From Pseudomonas sp. B6002 (GTDB taxonomy: Bacteria; Pseudomonadota; Gammaproteobacteria; Pseudomonadales; Pseudomonadaceae), in contig NZ_JACAOY010000001.1 of the NCBI RefSeq assembly GCF_013385985.1, positions 43,202 through 107,201 on the forward strand: a DNA stretch of 64,000 nt. The letters run 5' to 3'. Of this stretch, positions 57,491-64,000 are shown in pieces. A model generated the notes under the pieces. It was given only the letters and a program-made list of their open reading frames with translations, made no database searches and had not been told where the DNA came from. A program made the translations under genes and the position numbers. How positions within the stretch are numbered: position 1 is the first letter of the stretch; each line of letters opens with the position of its first letter.

Positions 57491-57509
57491 AGGATTGTCG
57501 GACAATCCT
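57491..57509. promoter_or_regulatory. Perfect 19-bp palindrome, FadR-type GntR operator
   Basis: AGGATTGTCGGACAATCCT has perfect 8-bp arms around CGG. Its core TTGTCGGACAA fits the FadR-subfamily GntR consensus TNGTNNNACNA. It lies 82-100 bp upstream of the FadL-type start codon. Confidence 0.5.
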
Positions 57510-57619
57510 ATTGCTTTCAAAGACTTTGAGCGATTTACGCTGTCTTTTTATGACTTTTTAACCCGATCGTGACTGCCCGGTTTCGAGCCGTTTACCCTGT
57601 CGATTCCGACGTTTTTCAG

Positions 57620-57648
57620 GGGCAGCCAATGGGTCGCATTGGCTGCCC
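57620..57648. terminator. Hairpin after the 76-residue protein gene
   Basis: Perfect 12-bp stem GGGCAGCCAATG / CATTGGCTGCCC with a GGTCG loop, 9 bp after the end of the minus-strand gene. No T tract. Confidence 0.6.
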
Positions 57649-57656
57649 TCTTCGCC

Positions 57657-57887
57657 CTACGGGTTCCAGTATTTATTGGCCGCCGCGATGGTTGCGAATT
57701 CTGTCGCCACCACCTGGCCGATGCTGATCAGCATCGCCGCGTCATTGGCGTACACATCGCGCAAGCGGCCACGCACCGCCTCGTCGGGTTGGGTGGCCTT
57801 GATCACCAGCCGCGCCATCTTGATCGCCAGCTCACGCCCCTCTTCCGGGGTGGCGGTGATCAGTGAATTGTTCGGTATCAGACTCAT
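57657..57887 (-). CDS. Small conserved-looking protein of unknown function
   Basis: A 76-residue soluble protein with a good ribosome-binding site (AGAGGAACGCCCTG before ATG). Sequence features: SLITATPEEGRELAIKMARLV, then a helical second half (AVRGRLRDVYANDAAMLISIG) ending NKYWNP. No family is recognised. It lies between the catalase-like gene and the FadL-type gene on the same strand and may be cotranscribed with the former, 35 bp upstream. Confidence 0.65.
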   Translation of the reverse strand: MSLIPNNSLITATPEEGRELAIKMARLVIKATQPDEAVRGRLRDVYANDAAMLISIGQVVATEFATIAAANKYWNP

Positions 57888-57922
57888 CAGGGCGTTCCTC
57901 TTATTATCGGTAGGGCGACGAC

Positions 57923-58912
57923 TTACTGCCGACGGCCGAATGAAACAGGATAGGCGGCGGAACGCGCATTGATCATCGGATCCTGCGGTTCAATGCCGGC
58001 CGGCACGTTGTTGGGCAGGAACATCAGGCTTTTCTGCGCGGCAACGTTGTCGGCCACGGCCCGGGTGATTTCAAGCGTGCCCAGCTCCACCACCGGGCGG
58101 CTGGCGGGCCAGGCGATGGACGGATCGTCCAGCTTGTCGCCCTCGGCAGCTTCCTGCACCACCAGCTTGAAACGCACGGCGCCCTTGGCGATGCGCTGCT
58201 GGATCTCGTCGCTCAAATAATCCGGTGTGGCCTTGGCGGTTTGCGCCTCGCTGAGGAAGTGACTGCCGCTGACCGGCAGGAACTGGTAGCGACCGAAGGT
58301 GACCTTGCCCGCCGCGTTGATGAAGCGGAACGTGTTCACACCGTAGTACGGCAGCGTGGCGAAGCTTTGCGGCGCCGGCTTGGGGGCGGTGAGGAAGGCC
58401 TTGGCCACCGGGTGCGTGCCGAGGTAGCCGTCCAGCGGTGTGGGCTTGGCGACGTCCGGGCCGCTGGTGCCGAGGGCAATCAGCAGGTCGCGGAAATCAT
58501 CGGCGGTGGGCGACGGAAAGCCGTTGAACGAGTGCGCGACGATATCGGTGCTGCCACCGCCCGGCAGGCTGAAACGCACCGCCAAGCCGCGTGGGCTGGC
58601 CAGGGCGTGGTTATCCGGAATGTCCGGGATACCGGCGAAGTTGGAGAACCGCACGGTCACCGGCACTGCAGTGTCCTGCAGGTGCGGCGCCTTGCTGATG
58701 GCCGCGGCGGAAGGGCTTGGGGTGAACCGGCCTTCGAGCACGATGCCTTTGGCATGCACCGCGCGAGCTCCGGCGTGTTTACCGAAGACGCCGTTCAGGG
58801 CGTCCACCAGTTGGGTGGGCGTGGACGGTGGCGGTGGGTCTTGCGCCAGGGCGCTGCCTATCAAGGTGAAGGCGAACGGGAGCGCGATCAACAAGCGTTG
58901 GGCGTTTTTCAT
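57923..58912 (-). CDS. Periplasmic catalase-family peroxidase (SrpA-like)
   Basis: A 329-residue minimal catalase-related protein with a signal peptide (LIALPFAFTLIGSALAQ). Catalase-core features: the distal His in ARAVHAKGIVLEG, VRFSNFAGIPDIPDNH, ARGLAVRF-like SPRGLAVRFSLP, and the haem-proximal Tyr segment GRYQFLP. These small catalases act as haem peroxidases that remove peroxide in the periplasm. It is divergent from a SufR-like regulator; a 13+13 bp palindrome lies between. Confidence 0.88.
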   Translation of the reverse strand: MKNAQRLLIALPFAFTLIGSALAQDPPPPSTPTQLVDALNGVFGKHAGARAVHAKGIVLEGRFTPSPSAAAISKAPHLQDTAVPVTVRFSNFAGIPDIPDNHALASPRGLAVRFSLPGGGSTDIVAHSFNGFPSPTADDFRDLLIALGTSGPDVAKPTPLDGYLGTHPVAKAFLTAPKPAPQSFATLPYYGVNTFRFINAAGKVTFGRYQFLPVSGSHFLSEAQTAKATPDYLSDEIQQRIAKGAVRFKLVVQEAAEGDKLDDPSIAWPASRPVVELGTLEITRAVADNVAAQKSLMFLPNNVPAGIEPQDPMINARSAAYPVSFGRRQ

Positions 58913-58965
58913 GGGACGGACCTGCGGGTGGGTGGGTGATTTCGGCGAATTCTAAACACCTAACG

Positions 58966-58997
58966 ACAATAATGACAATATGTTTTGTCATTATTGT
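58966..58997. promoter_or_regulatory. 13-bp perfect inverted repeat, operator of divergent pair
   Basis: ACAATAATGACAA (58966-58978) and TTGTCATTATTGT (58985-58997) around TATGTT. Centre lies 70 bp from the catalase start and 88 bp from the regulator start, so one dimer or tetramer could control both promoters. Confidence 0.7.
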
Positions 58998-59068
58998 TTT
59001 TCCTCTTCGATCCACCCCTTAAGGCGTTATACTCGGCCTCCCTCAAACCCCAGCGAACCGAGCCACTC

Positions 59069-59689
59069 GTGAGTACCAAAAGTGACATCCTGCACCTCCT
59101 TCAGCGCGAACCACTTACGGTGGTGCAACTGTGCGAATCCCTGGCGGTCACGCGCAATGCGGTGATCGTGCAGCTCAAGCAACTGGAGGCCGAAGGGCTG
59201 GTGCGGCGCAGCAAGGTTCGTCCGCGCAACACGGTGGGCAAGCCACCGGTGGTGTTCGAAGCGGCGCCGGGCAGTGAGGACGTGACGTCCACGGCCTACC
59301 AGGTGTTGCTGACCCAATTGCTCGCCACGCTCAAGGATCGCTACGACGTCGACGAACTCGGCGATGTGTTGGAACAGACCGGTCGACAGCTGGCGCAACG
59401 TGCTGGCCTGGCCAACCCCGTCACATTCGACAGTGGCCTGCGTGCCGCCATGGCCGCCGCCGATGCGTTGGGCGCCAGCACCGAGGCCGTGCCGCAGGAA
59501 GGCGGCGTGATGGTGCGCAACTTCACCTGCCCGGTGGGCAGCGTGGTGCGCGAAGAACAATGCGTGTGCCGGGCGATGGCGGCGTTTTTCTCCGAGGCCA
59601 CGGGGATGCCGGCGAGTGAACAGTGCCTGCGTGAAGATCGGCTGATTTGCCAGTATTTCATCGAACAGCAGCAGGCAACGGCTGAATAA
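59069..59689 (+). CDS. SufR-like helix-turn-helix regulator with C-terminal Cys cluster
   Basis: A 206-residue DeoR/ArsR-type regulator. N-terminal winged helix LLQREPLTVVQLCESLAVTRNAVIVQLKQLEAEGLV. The C-terminal third has five cysteines in the order C-x12-C-x-C-x16-C-x7-C (FTCPVG, EEQCVCRAM, SEQCLRED, ICQYF), as in the Fe-S repressor SufR. This suggests cluster-based sensing of oxidants or iron. Start is GTG at 59069; TATACT at 59028-59033 is a possible -10. Its likely target is the divergent catalase gene and itself. Confidence 0.78.
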   Translation: MSTKSDILHLLQREPLTVVQLCESLAVTRNAVIVQLKQLEAEGLVRRSKVRPRNTVGKPPVVFEAAPGSEDVTSTAYQVLLTQLLATLKDRYDVDELGDVLEQTGRQLAQRAGLANPVTFDSGLRAAMAAADALGASTEAVPQEGGVMVRNFTCPVGSVVREEQCVCRAMAAFFSEATGMPASEQCLREDRLICQYFIEQQQATAE

Positions 59690-59711
59690 GGCGCTCGGCA
59701 CCGTCAATCGC

Positions 59712-59729
59712 AAACATTTCTAAATGTTT
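59712..59729. terminator. Short hairpin after the SufR-like gene
   Basis: Perfect 8-bp inverted repeat AAACATTT / AAATGTTT with a CT loop, AT-rich and weak; it ends 106 bp before pstS. Confidence 0.4.
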
Positions 59730-59837
59730 CTTCATAAAGCCAAACCGTCATCAAAAAGACACATATCGGGAATTAAATCGTCACGTCTTAGACAGGTGGA
59801 CCCTTCCACTTACCCCTTCCCTTGAGGTGTTGTCGTG

Positions 59838-60854
59838 ATGTTGCCGACTAAAAAAAGTCTGTCTGTTTTGTTGACCGCCCTGTGCCTGAGCGGCGTCGCC
59901 CACGCCACCGACGTGACCGGTGCCGGCTCCAGCTTCGTGTACCCAGTGCTGTCCAAGTGGTCCCAGGACTACAGCAAGAATTCCAGCAACCGCATCAACT
60001 ACCAGTCGATCGGTTCGGGCGGCGGCATCGCCCAGATCAAGGCGGCCACCGTTGACTTCGGCGCCTCCGACGCCCCGCTGTCGGCTGACGACCTGAAAGC
60101 TGGCGGCCTGGGCCAGTTCCCCAGCGTGATCGGCGGCATCGTGCCGGTGATGAACGTCGAGGGCGTGGCCGCTGGCCAGCTGAAACTCGACGGCGACACC
60201 CTCGCGAAAATCTTCCTCGGTGACATCAAGGCCTGGAACGATCCGGCCATTGCCGCCCTCAACCCGGGCGTGAAACTGCCAAGCGCAAACATCACCGTGG
60301 TGCATCGCTCTGACGGTTCGGGCACCTCGTACAACTTCACCAACTACCTGTCCAAGGTCAGTGACAGCTGGAAAACCAAGATCGGTTTCGGCACCACCGT
60401 ACCCTGGCCAGTGGGTGTGGGCGGCAAAGGCAACGAAGGTGTTTCGGCCTACGTGAAGCAGATCAAGAACTCCATCGGCTTCGTGGAATACGCCTACGCG
60501 CTGCAGAACAAAATGACCTTCGCCCAACTGAAGAACGCTTCGGGCAAATTCGTCGAGCCTAACGCCAAGGCCTTCCAGGCGGCTGCAGACACCGCCGACT
60601 GGGCCAGCGCCAAGGACTTCAATCTGATCATGACCAACGCCCCGGGCGAAGGCGCATGGCCAATCACGGCCACCACCTGGATCATCATGTACAAACAACC
60701 GAAGAACGCCGAGCAAAGCCAGGCGGCTTTCAACTTCTTCAAGTGGTCGCTGGAAAAAGGTCAACAGCAGGCGGCGGCGCTGGACTACGTAGCACTGCCG
60801 GACTCCCTGGTGTCGCGAATCGAAGGTTACTGGAAGTCTGACTTCACCCACTGA
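59838..60854 (+). CDS. pstS: Phosphate ABC transporter substrate-binding protein PstS
   Basis: A 338-residue periplasmic phosphate-binding protein with a signal peptide (SLSVLLTALCLSGVAHA). Binding loops are visible in GAGSSFVYPV, GSGGGIAQ, FGASDAPL and HRSDGSGTSYNFT, as in E. coli PstS. GTG at 59835 precedes ATG at 59838; either could start, with GAGG upstream. It feeds PstCAB downstream. Confidence 0.95.
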   Translation: MLPTKKSLSVLLTALCLSGVAHATDVTGAGSSFVYPVLSKWSQDYSKNSSNRINYQSIGSGGGIAQIKAATVDFGASDAPLSADDLKAGGLGQFPSVIGGIVPVMNVEGVAAGQLKLDGDTLAKIFLGDIKAWNDPAIAALNPGVKLPSANITVVHRSDGSGTSYNFTNYLSKVSDSWKTKIGFGTTVPWPVGVGGKGNEGVSAYVKQIKNSIGFVEYAYALQNKMTFAQLKNASGKFVEPNAKAFQAAADTADWASAKDFNLIMTNAPGEGAWPITATTWIIMYKQPKNAEQSQAAFNFFKWSLEKGQQQAAALDYVALPDSLVSRIEGYWKSDFTH

Positions 60855-60903
60855 TTCGCCCTACGACCACCGCCCTCAGTCACCTGGGTGATTGAGGGCG
60901 ACG

Positions 60904-61914
60904 GTGAGCACATCTGATATGAACGACACCGTCCAACCTCTGGTTATGACCACTCACGCCAGCGACACACACGGCGACCGCCGCGCCGCTCGTGATCAAC
61001 GCCACGATCTGTGGTTCAAACGCTCGATGTTCGGGGCCGCCATGCTGGTGCTGCTGTTGCTGGCCAGTATCGCGGCCTCGACGCTTTGGGGCGGAGGCCT
61101 GGCCTTCCGCACCTTCGGTTTCGACTTCATCACCAGCACCGAGTGGGATGCGGTCAATAACCACTTTGGCGCCGTGGTGCCCATCTACGGCACCCTGGTG
61201 ACCTCTTTCCTGGCCTTGCTGATTGCGGTGCCGGTGAGTTTTGGCATCGCGATCTTCCTGACAGAAGTGGCACCGCCCTGGCTGAAAATGCCGGTGGCAT
61301 CGGCCATCGAGTTGCTGGCTGGCATTCCATCGATCATCTACGGCATGTGGGGGCTGTTCGTGTTCGGGCCGTTCATGGCCGAGCACTTGTCCCCGCTGAT
61401 CAACGATTACTTGGGCGCGCTGCCCTTCGTCGGCTCGCTGTTCCAGGGGCCACCGTTGGGGATTGGCATGCTGACCGCAGGCATTGTGCTGGCGGTGATG
61501 ATCATGCCGTTCATCACGTCGGTGATGCATGAAGTGTTTCGCAGCGTGCCGACACAGTTGAAGGAATCGGCCTACGCCCTGGGCAGCACGACGTGGGAAG
61601 TGGTGTGGGACATCGTCCTGCCCTACACACGCTCGGCGGTGGTCGGCGGCATCTTCCTCGGCCTGGGCCGGGCCCTCGGGGAGACCATGGCGGTCACCTT
61701 CGTGTTGGGCAACGCGCAGCAGTTTTCTGCGTCGTTGCTGATGCCAAGCAGTTCGATCGCATCGGTCATCGCCAACGAGTTCAGCGAGGCCTACACCGAC
61801 CTGCACCGCTCCGCGCTGATCGCCCTGGGCTTCCTGCTGTTTATCGTGACCTTTGTCGTGCTGGCACTGGCCCGGCTGCTGCTCATGCGTCTGTCCCGCA
61901 AGGAGGGGTTATGA
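60904..61914 (+). CDS. pstC: Phosphate ABC transporter permease PstC
   Basis: A 336-residue permease with six membrane segments and the EAA loop (SAYALGSTTWEVVWDIVLPY). GTG at 60904 follows GAGGGCGAC and is preferred; ATG at 60919 would shorten it by five residues. It forms the channel with PstA; the two genes overlap by ATGA. Confidence 0.93.
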   Translation: MSTSDMNDTVQPLVMTTHASDTHGDRRAARDQRHDLWFKRSMFGAAMLVLLLLASIAASTLWGGGLAFRTFGFDFITSTEWDAVNNHFGAVVPIYGTLVTSFLALLIAVPVSFGIAIFLTEVAPPWLKMPVASAIELLAGIPSIIYGMWGLFVFGPFMAEHLSPLINDYLGALPFVGSLFQGPPLGIGMLTAGIVLAVMIMPFITSVMHEVFRSVPTQLKESAYALGSTTWEVVWDIVLPYTRSAVVGGIFLGLGRALGETMAVTFVLGNAQQFSASLLMPSSSIASVIANEFSEAYTDLHRSALIALGFLLFIVTFVVLALARLLLMRLSRKEGL

Positions 61915-62783
61915 GTCCCAACGAACGCCTCTACCGCAAGCGCGCACTCAAAAATGGCGTGGCGATGTTCCTCAGTTGTGCCGCCACGGCCTTTGGCCTG
62001 TTGTGGCTGGCGTGGATCCTGCTGACAACCATCATCAACGGCTTCCAGGCGCTGAACCTGCGCCTGTTCAGCCAGATGACGCCACCGCCCGGCACCGAAG
62101 GCGGCCTGGCCAACGCGTTTTATGGCAGTGCGCTGATGTCGGCGATTGCCTTGCTGATCGGTACGCCCATCGGTTTGATGGCCGGTATCTGGCTGGCCGA
62201 GTTCGCGCGCCACTCACGCCTGGGTACCACGGTGCGGTTCATCAACGACATCCTGCTGTCCGCGCCGTCGATCGTGCTGGGGCTATTTGTCTACACCGCC
62301 GTCATCTTGCCGCTGAACCTGCTCACCAATCACCAAGTGGGGTTTTCCGCCATCGCCGGCGCGTTGGCCTTGGCCCTGCTGGTGATTCCGGTGGTGGTGC
62401 GCACCACCGATGAAATGCTCCAGCTGCAACCCTCGACCATGCGTGAAGCGGCGCTGGCCCTGGGTGTGCCGCAATGGAAGTTGACGCTGCAGATCGTGCT
62501 GAGGGCGGCCAAGGCCGGTGTGGTGACGGGCATCCTGCTCGCCTTGGCCCGGATCACCGGGGAGACCGCGCCCCTGCTGTTTACCGCCTTCGGCAACCAG
62601 TTCTGGAGCAGCAACCTGCTCAAGCCGATTGCCAGTGTTCCCGTGGTCATTTTCCAGTACGCCATGAGCCCGTTCGAAGACTGGCACGCCCTCGCCTGGG
62701 CCGGTGCATTGGTCCTGACGTTGTTTGTGCTGCTGCTCAGCCTGGCATCTCGCCTGATCCTTTTACGCAATAGGTCTCACTGA
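61911..62783 (+). CDS. pstA: Phosphate ABC transporter permease PstA
   Basis: A 290-residue permease with six membrane segments and EAA loop [22 protein letters not shown] overlaps the pstC stop (ATGA) and follows AAGGAGGGGTT. Its stop overlaps the pstB start (TGATG). Confidence 0.94.
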   Translation: MSPNERLYRKRALKNGVAMFLSCAATAFGLLWLAWILLTTIINGFQALNLRLFSQMTPPPGTEGGLANAFYGSALMSAIALLIGTPIGLMAGIWLAEFARHSRLGTTVRFINDILLSAPSIVLGLFVYTAVILPLNLLTNHQVGFSAIAGALALALLVIPVVVRTTDEMLQLQPSTMREAALALGVPQWKLTLQIVLRAAKAGVVTGILLALARITGETAPLLFTAFGNQFWSSNLLKPIASVPVVIFQYAMSPFEDWHALAWAGALVLTLFVLLLSLASRLILLRNRSH

Positions 62784-63562
62784 TGGACGCCACCGGCATA
62801 GATCACGAAAAAACCAAAATCCGTGTGCGTGGGTTGGAGTTTTTCTACAACAACCAACGCTCCCTGAAATCCATCGACATTGATATCCCGGAAAAACGCA
62901 TCACCGCCATCATCGGCCCGTCGGGCTGCGGCAAGTCCACGCTGCTGCGCGTGTTCAACCGCATCTACTCGATGTACCCGAAGCAGGAAGCGCGCGGCGA
63001 AGTGCTGCTCAATGGTGAGAACATCCTGGCCCCTGGCTATTCGATGAACCGCCTGCGCAGCCACGTCGGCATGGTGTTCCAGAAGCCTGTGCCGTTCCCG
63101 ATGTCGATCTACGACAACATCGCCTACGCGGTGCGCCATCACGAGAAACTGTCGCGGCGCGAGATGAATGACCGTGTCGAACAGGCCCTGCGCGGTGGTG
63201 CCCTGTGGGACGAGGTGAAGGACAAGCTCAACCAGAGCGCCCAGAGCCTCTCAGGCGGTCAGCAGCAGCGTTTGTGCATCGCCCGCACCATCGCGCTGCG
63301 CCCGCAGGTATTGCTGCTGGACGAGCCTACGTCGGCACTCGACCCGATCTCGACCGGGCGCATCGAACAATTGATCACCGAGCTGAAGACCCAGTACACG
63401 GTGATCATCGTGACCCACAACATGCAGCAGGCGGCGCGGGTGTCGGACAACACCGCGTTTATGTTCATGGGCGAGCTGATCGAGTATGGCAATACCGATG
63501 AGATCTTCACCAAGCCGACGATGAAGCAGACCGAGGACTACATCACCGGGCGCTTTGGCTGA
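62783..63562 (+). CDS. pstB: Phosphate ABC transporter ATP-binding protein PstB
   Basis: A 259-residue ABC ATPase: Walker [10 protein letters not shown], signature LSGGQQQR, Walker [12 protein letters not shown] and switch His in IVTHNMQQ. It energises the PstCA channel. Its ATG overlaps the pstA stop by one base. A strong terminator follows and no phoU gene is present, although phoU commonly ends this operon. Confidence 0.97.
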   Translation: MDATGIDHEKTKIRVRGLEFFYNNQRSLKSIDIDIPEKRITAIIGPSGCGKSTLLRVFNRIYSMYPKQEARGEVLLNGENILAPGYSMNRLRSHVGMVFQKPVPFPMSIYDNIAYAVRHHEKLSRREMNDRVEQALRGGALWDEVKDKLNQSAQSLSGGQQQRLCIARTIALRPQVLLLDEPTSALDPISTGRIEQLITELKTQYTVIIVTHNMQQAARVSDNTAFMFMGELIEYGNTDEIFTKPTMKQTEDYITGRFG

Positions 63563-63582
63563 TAGCCGCAAGGCCAAAAAAA

Positions 63583-63616
63583 ACGGGGGAGCCCTTAAGG
63601 GGGCTCCCCCGTTGTG
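63583..63616 (+). terminator. Strong terminator after pstB
   Basis: 12-bp perfect stem ACGGGGGAGCCC / GGGCTCCCCCGT with a TTAAGG loop, then TGTGTTTT. Confidence 0.92.
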
Positions 63617-63627
63617 TTTTCGCAAGG

Positions 63628-63674
63628 CAAAAAAAAACCCGGAAATCCTCACTTGCGTGGGCCTTCCGGATTTT
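63628..63674 (-). terminator. Terminator of the tRNA-Lys transcript
   Basis: Read on the minus strand, CCGGAA pairs with TTCCGG across an 18-base loop and is followed by a run of nine T. Confidence 0.75.
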
Positions 63675-63689
63675 CTAAACCGCCAAATA

Positions 63690-63765
63690 TGGTGGGTCGT
63701 GTGGGATTCGAACCTACGACCAATTGGTTAAAAGCCAACTGCTCTACCAACTGAGCTAACGACCC
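63690..63765 (-). tRNA. tRNA-Lys (anticodon UUU)
   Basis: A 76-nt cloverleaf on the minus strand. Acceptor GGGTCGT pairs with ACGACCC; D loop AGCTCAGTTGGTAGAGC; anticodon loop CTTTTAA; T arm GTAGGTTCGAATCCCAC; and CCA is encoded at the 3' end. It lies just downstream of queC, as in P. aeruginosa. Confidence 0.97.
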
Positions 63766-63782
63766 GCTGTGTGGTGGCGCGT

Positions 63783-63810
63783 ATAATACTGATTTCTAAG
63801 GATTATTCAA
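63783..63810 (-). promoter_or_regulatory. Candidate promoter of tRNA-Lys
   Basis: On the minus strand TTGAAT (63810-63805) and TATTAT (63788-63783) are separated by 16 bp, followed by a GC-rich discriminator (GCGCC) typical of stable-RNA promoters. Confidence 0.55.
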
Positions 63811-63828
63811 CACCTTATTTTAAATAAA

Positions 63829-64000
63829 TCAGAAATAACGCGTTGGGTCCGCAATTCCGGCCGCTTGGAAGCCTTCTGCACGCAGTCGGCAGCTATCACA
63901 TTTCCCACAAGCACGGCCGTCATCGTCTGCCTGATAGCAGGAAACAGTCAGCGAGTAATCGACGCCAAGTCCTACGCCAGCCTTCACGATATCGGCCTTG
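63829..64000 (-). CDS. queC: 7-cyano-7-deazaguanine synthase QueC, 5' part outside window
   Basis: The last 56 codons are visible. They read [20 protein letters not shown], then the zinc-binding cysteines ACGKCDSC, and end [10 protein letters not shown]. This is the C-terminus of QueC, which makes preQ0 for queuosine in tRNA. It is followed by tRNA-Lys on the same strand. Confidence 0.92.
   Translation of the reverse strand, partial: KADIVKAGVGLGVDYSLTVSCYQADDDGRACGKCDSCRLRAEGFQAAGIADPTRYF

Noticed and set aside
59690-59834. Pho box before pstS
   Set aside because: Only a single CCGTCAT-like half site was found; the second half at 11-bp spacing is missing.

Overview
The window is a GC-rich stretch of chromosome from a Pseudomonas of the fluorescens group. 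The gene blocks follow Pseudomonas synteny (argP-argO-sodB-bifA; scpB-scpA-yciO-PHP-yciB-yciI-cpxR-cpxP-cpxA; arcDABC; gcsR-gcvHP-sdaA-gcvT; pstSCAB next to tRNA-Lys and queC). Nine REP/REPIN loci carry the GTGGGAGCTGGCTTGCCTGC or GTAGGAGCCGGCTTGCCGGC head that is typical of fluorescens-group intergenic regions. Almost all of it is core genome, densely coding, with a few accessory patches. LAYOUT: 1-8.9 kb holds a truncated coiled-coil membrane protein, an NAD-dependent epimerase, the basic amino-acid regulator/exporter pair argP/argO, sodB, a small unknown protein, the c-di-GMP phosphodiesterase gene bifA and an imelysin-type lipoprotein behind a Fur-like box. 9-15 kb holds trkH, an AraC-type regulator, an Mpo1-like protein, two very small proteins, an MFS transporter, arfB and a pentapeptide-repeat protein. 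15.1-17.0 kb is an AT-rich insertion with an ATPase plus RloB-family pair, a probable phage-defence module. 17.1-20.3 kb holds an aromatic amino-acid permease, a 640-bp AT-rich gap and a two-gene unit made of a 45-residue acidic peptide and an M29-like metalloenzyme of unknown purpose. 20.5-31.9 kb is RNA modification, chromosome segregation (scpAB), the Cpx envelope-stress system, a CoA-transferase and an AlkA-like glycosylase. 31.9-39.1 kb is arginine fermentation: two divergent ArcD paralogues, then arcA, arcB, arcC. 39.3-47.1 kb is glycine/serine catabolism: a TyrR-type sigma-54 activator (GcsR-like) and the gcvH-gcvP-sdaA-gcvT operon with a readable array of operator dyads and a good -24/-12 promoter. 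47.5-49.5 kb has a cold-shock protein, an RDD protein and nadA. 49.5-56.0 kb is a less ordered accessory patch with a decayed BvgA-like regulator, a large BvgS/EvgS-type hybrid kinase and a 525-residue protein of unknown function. 56.1-59.7 kb has a FadL-type porin, a small protein and a periplasmic catalase-like peroxidase divergent from a cysteine-rich (SufR-like) regulator, with a 13+13 bp palindrome between them. 59.8-64 kb is pstSCAB, tRNA-Lys(UUU) and the 3' end of queC. The strongest candidates for something new are the 45-residue peptide plus M29-like enzyme, the ATPase/RloB pair, the four 20-bp tandem repeats before the gcv promoter and the SufR-like/catalase switch. All functional calls rest on reading the translations and on family knowledge; no database search was run.
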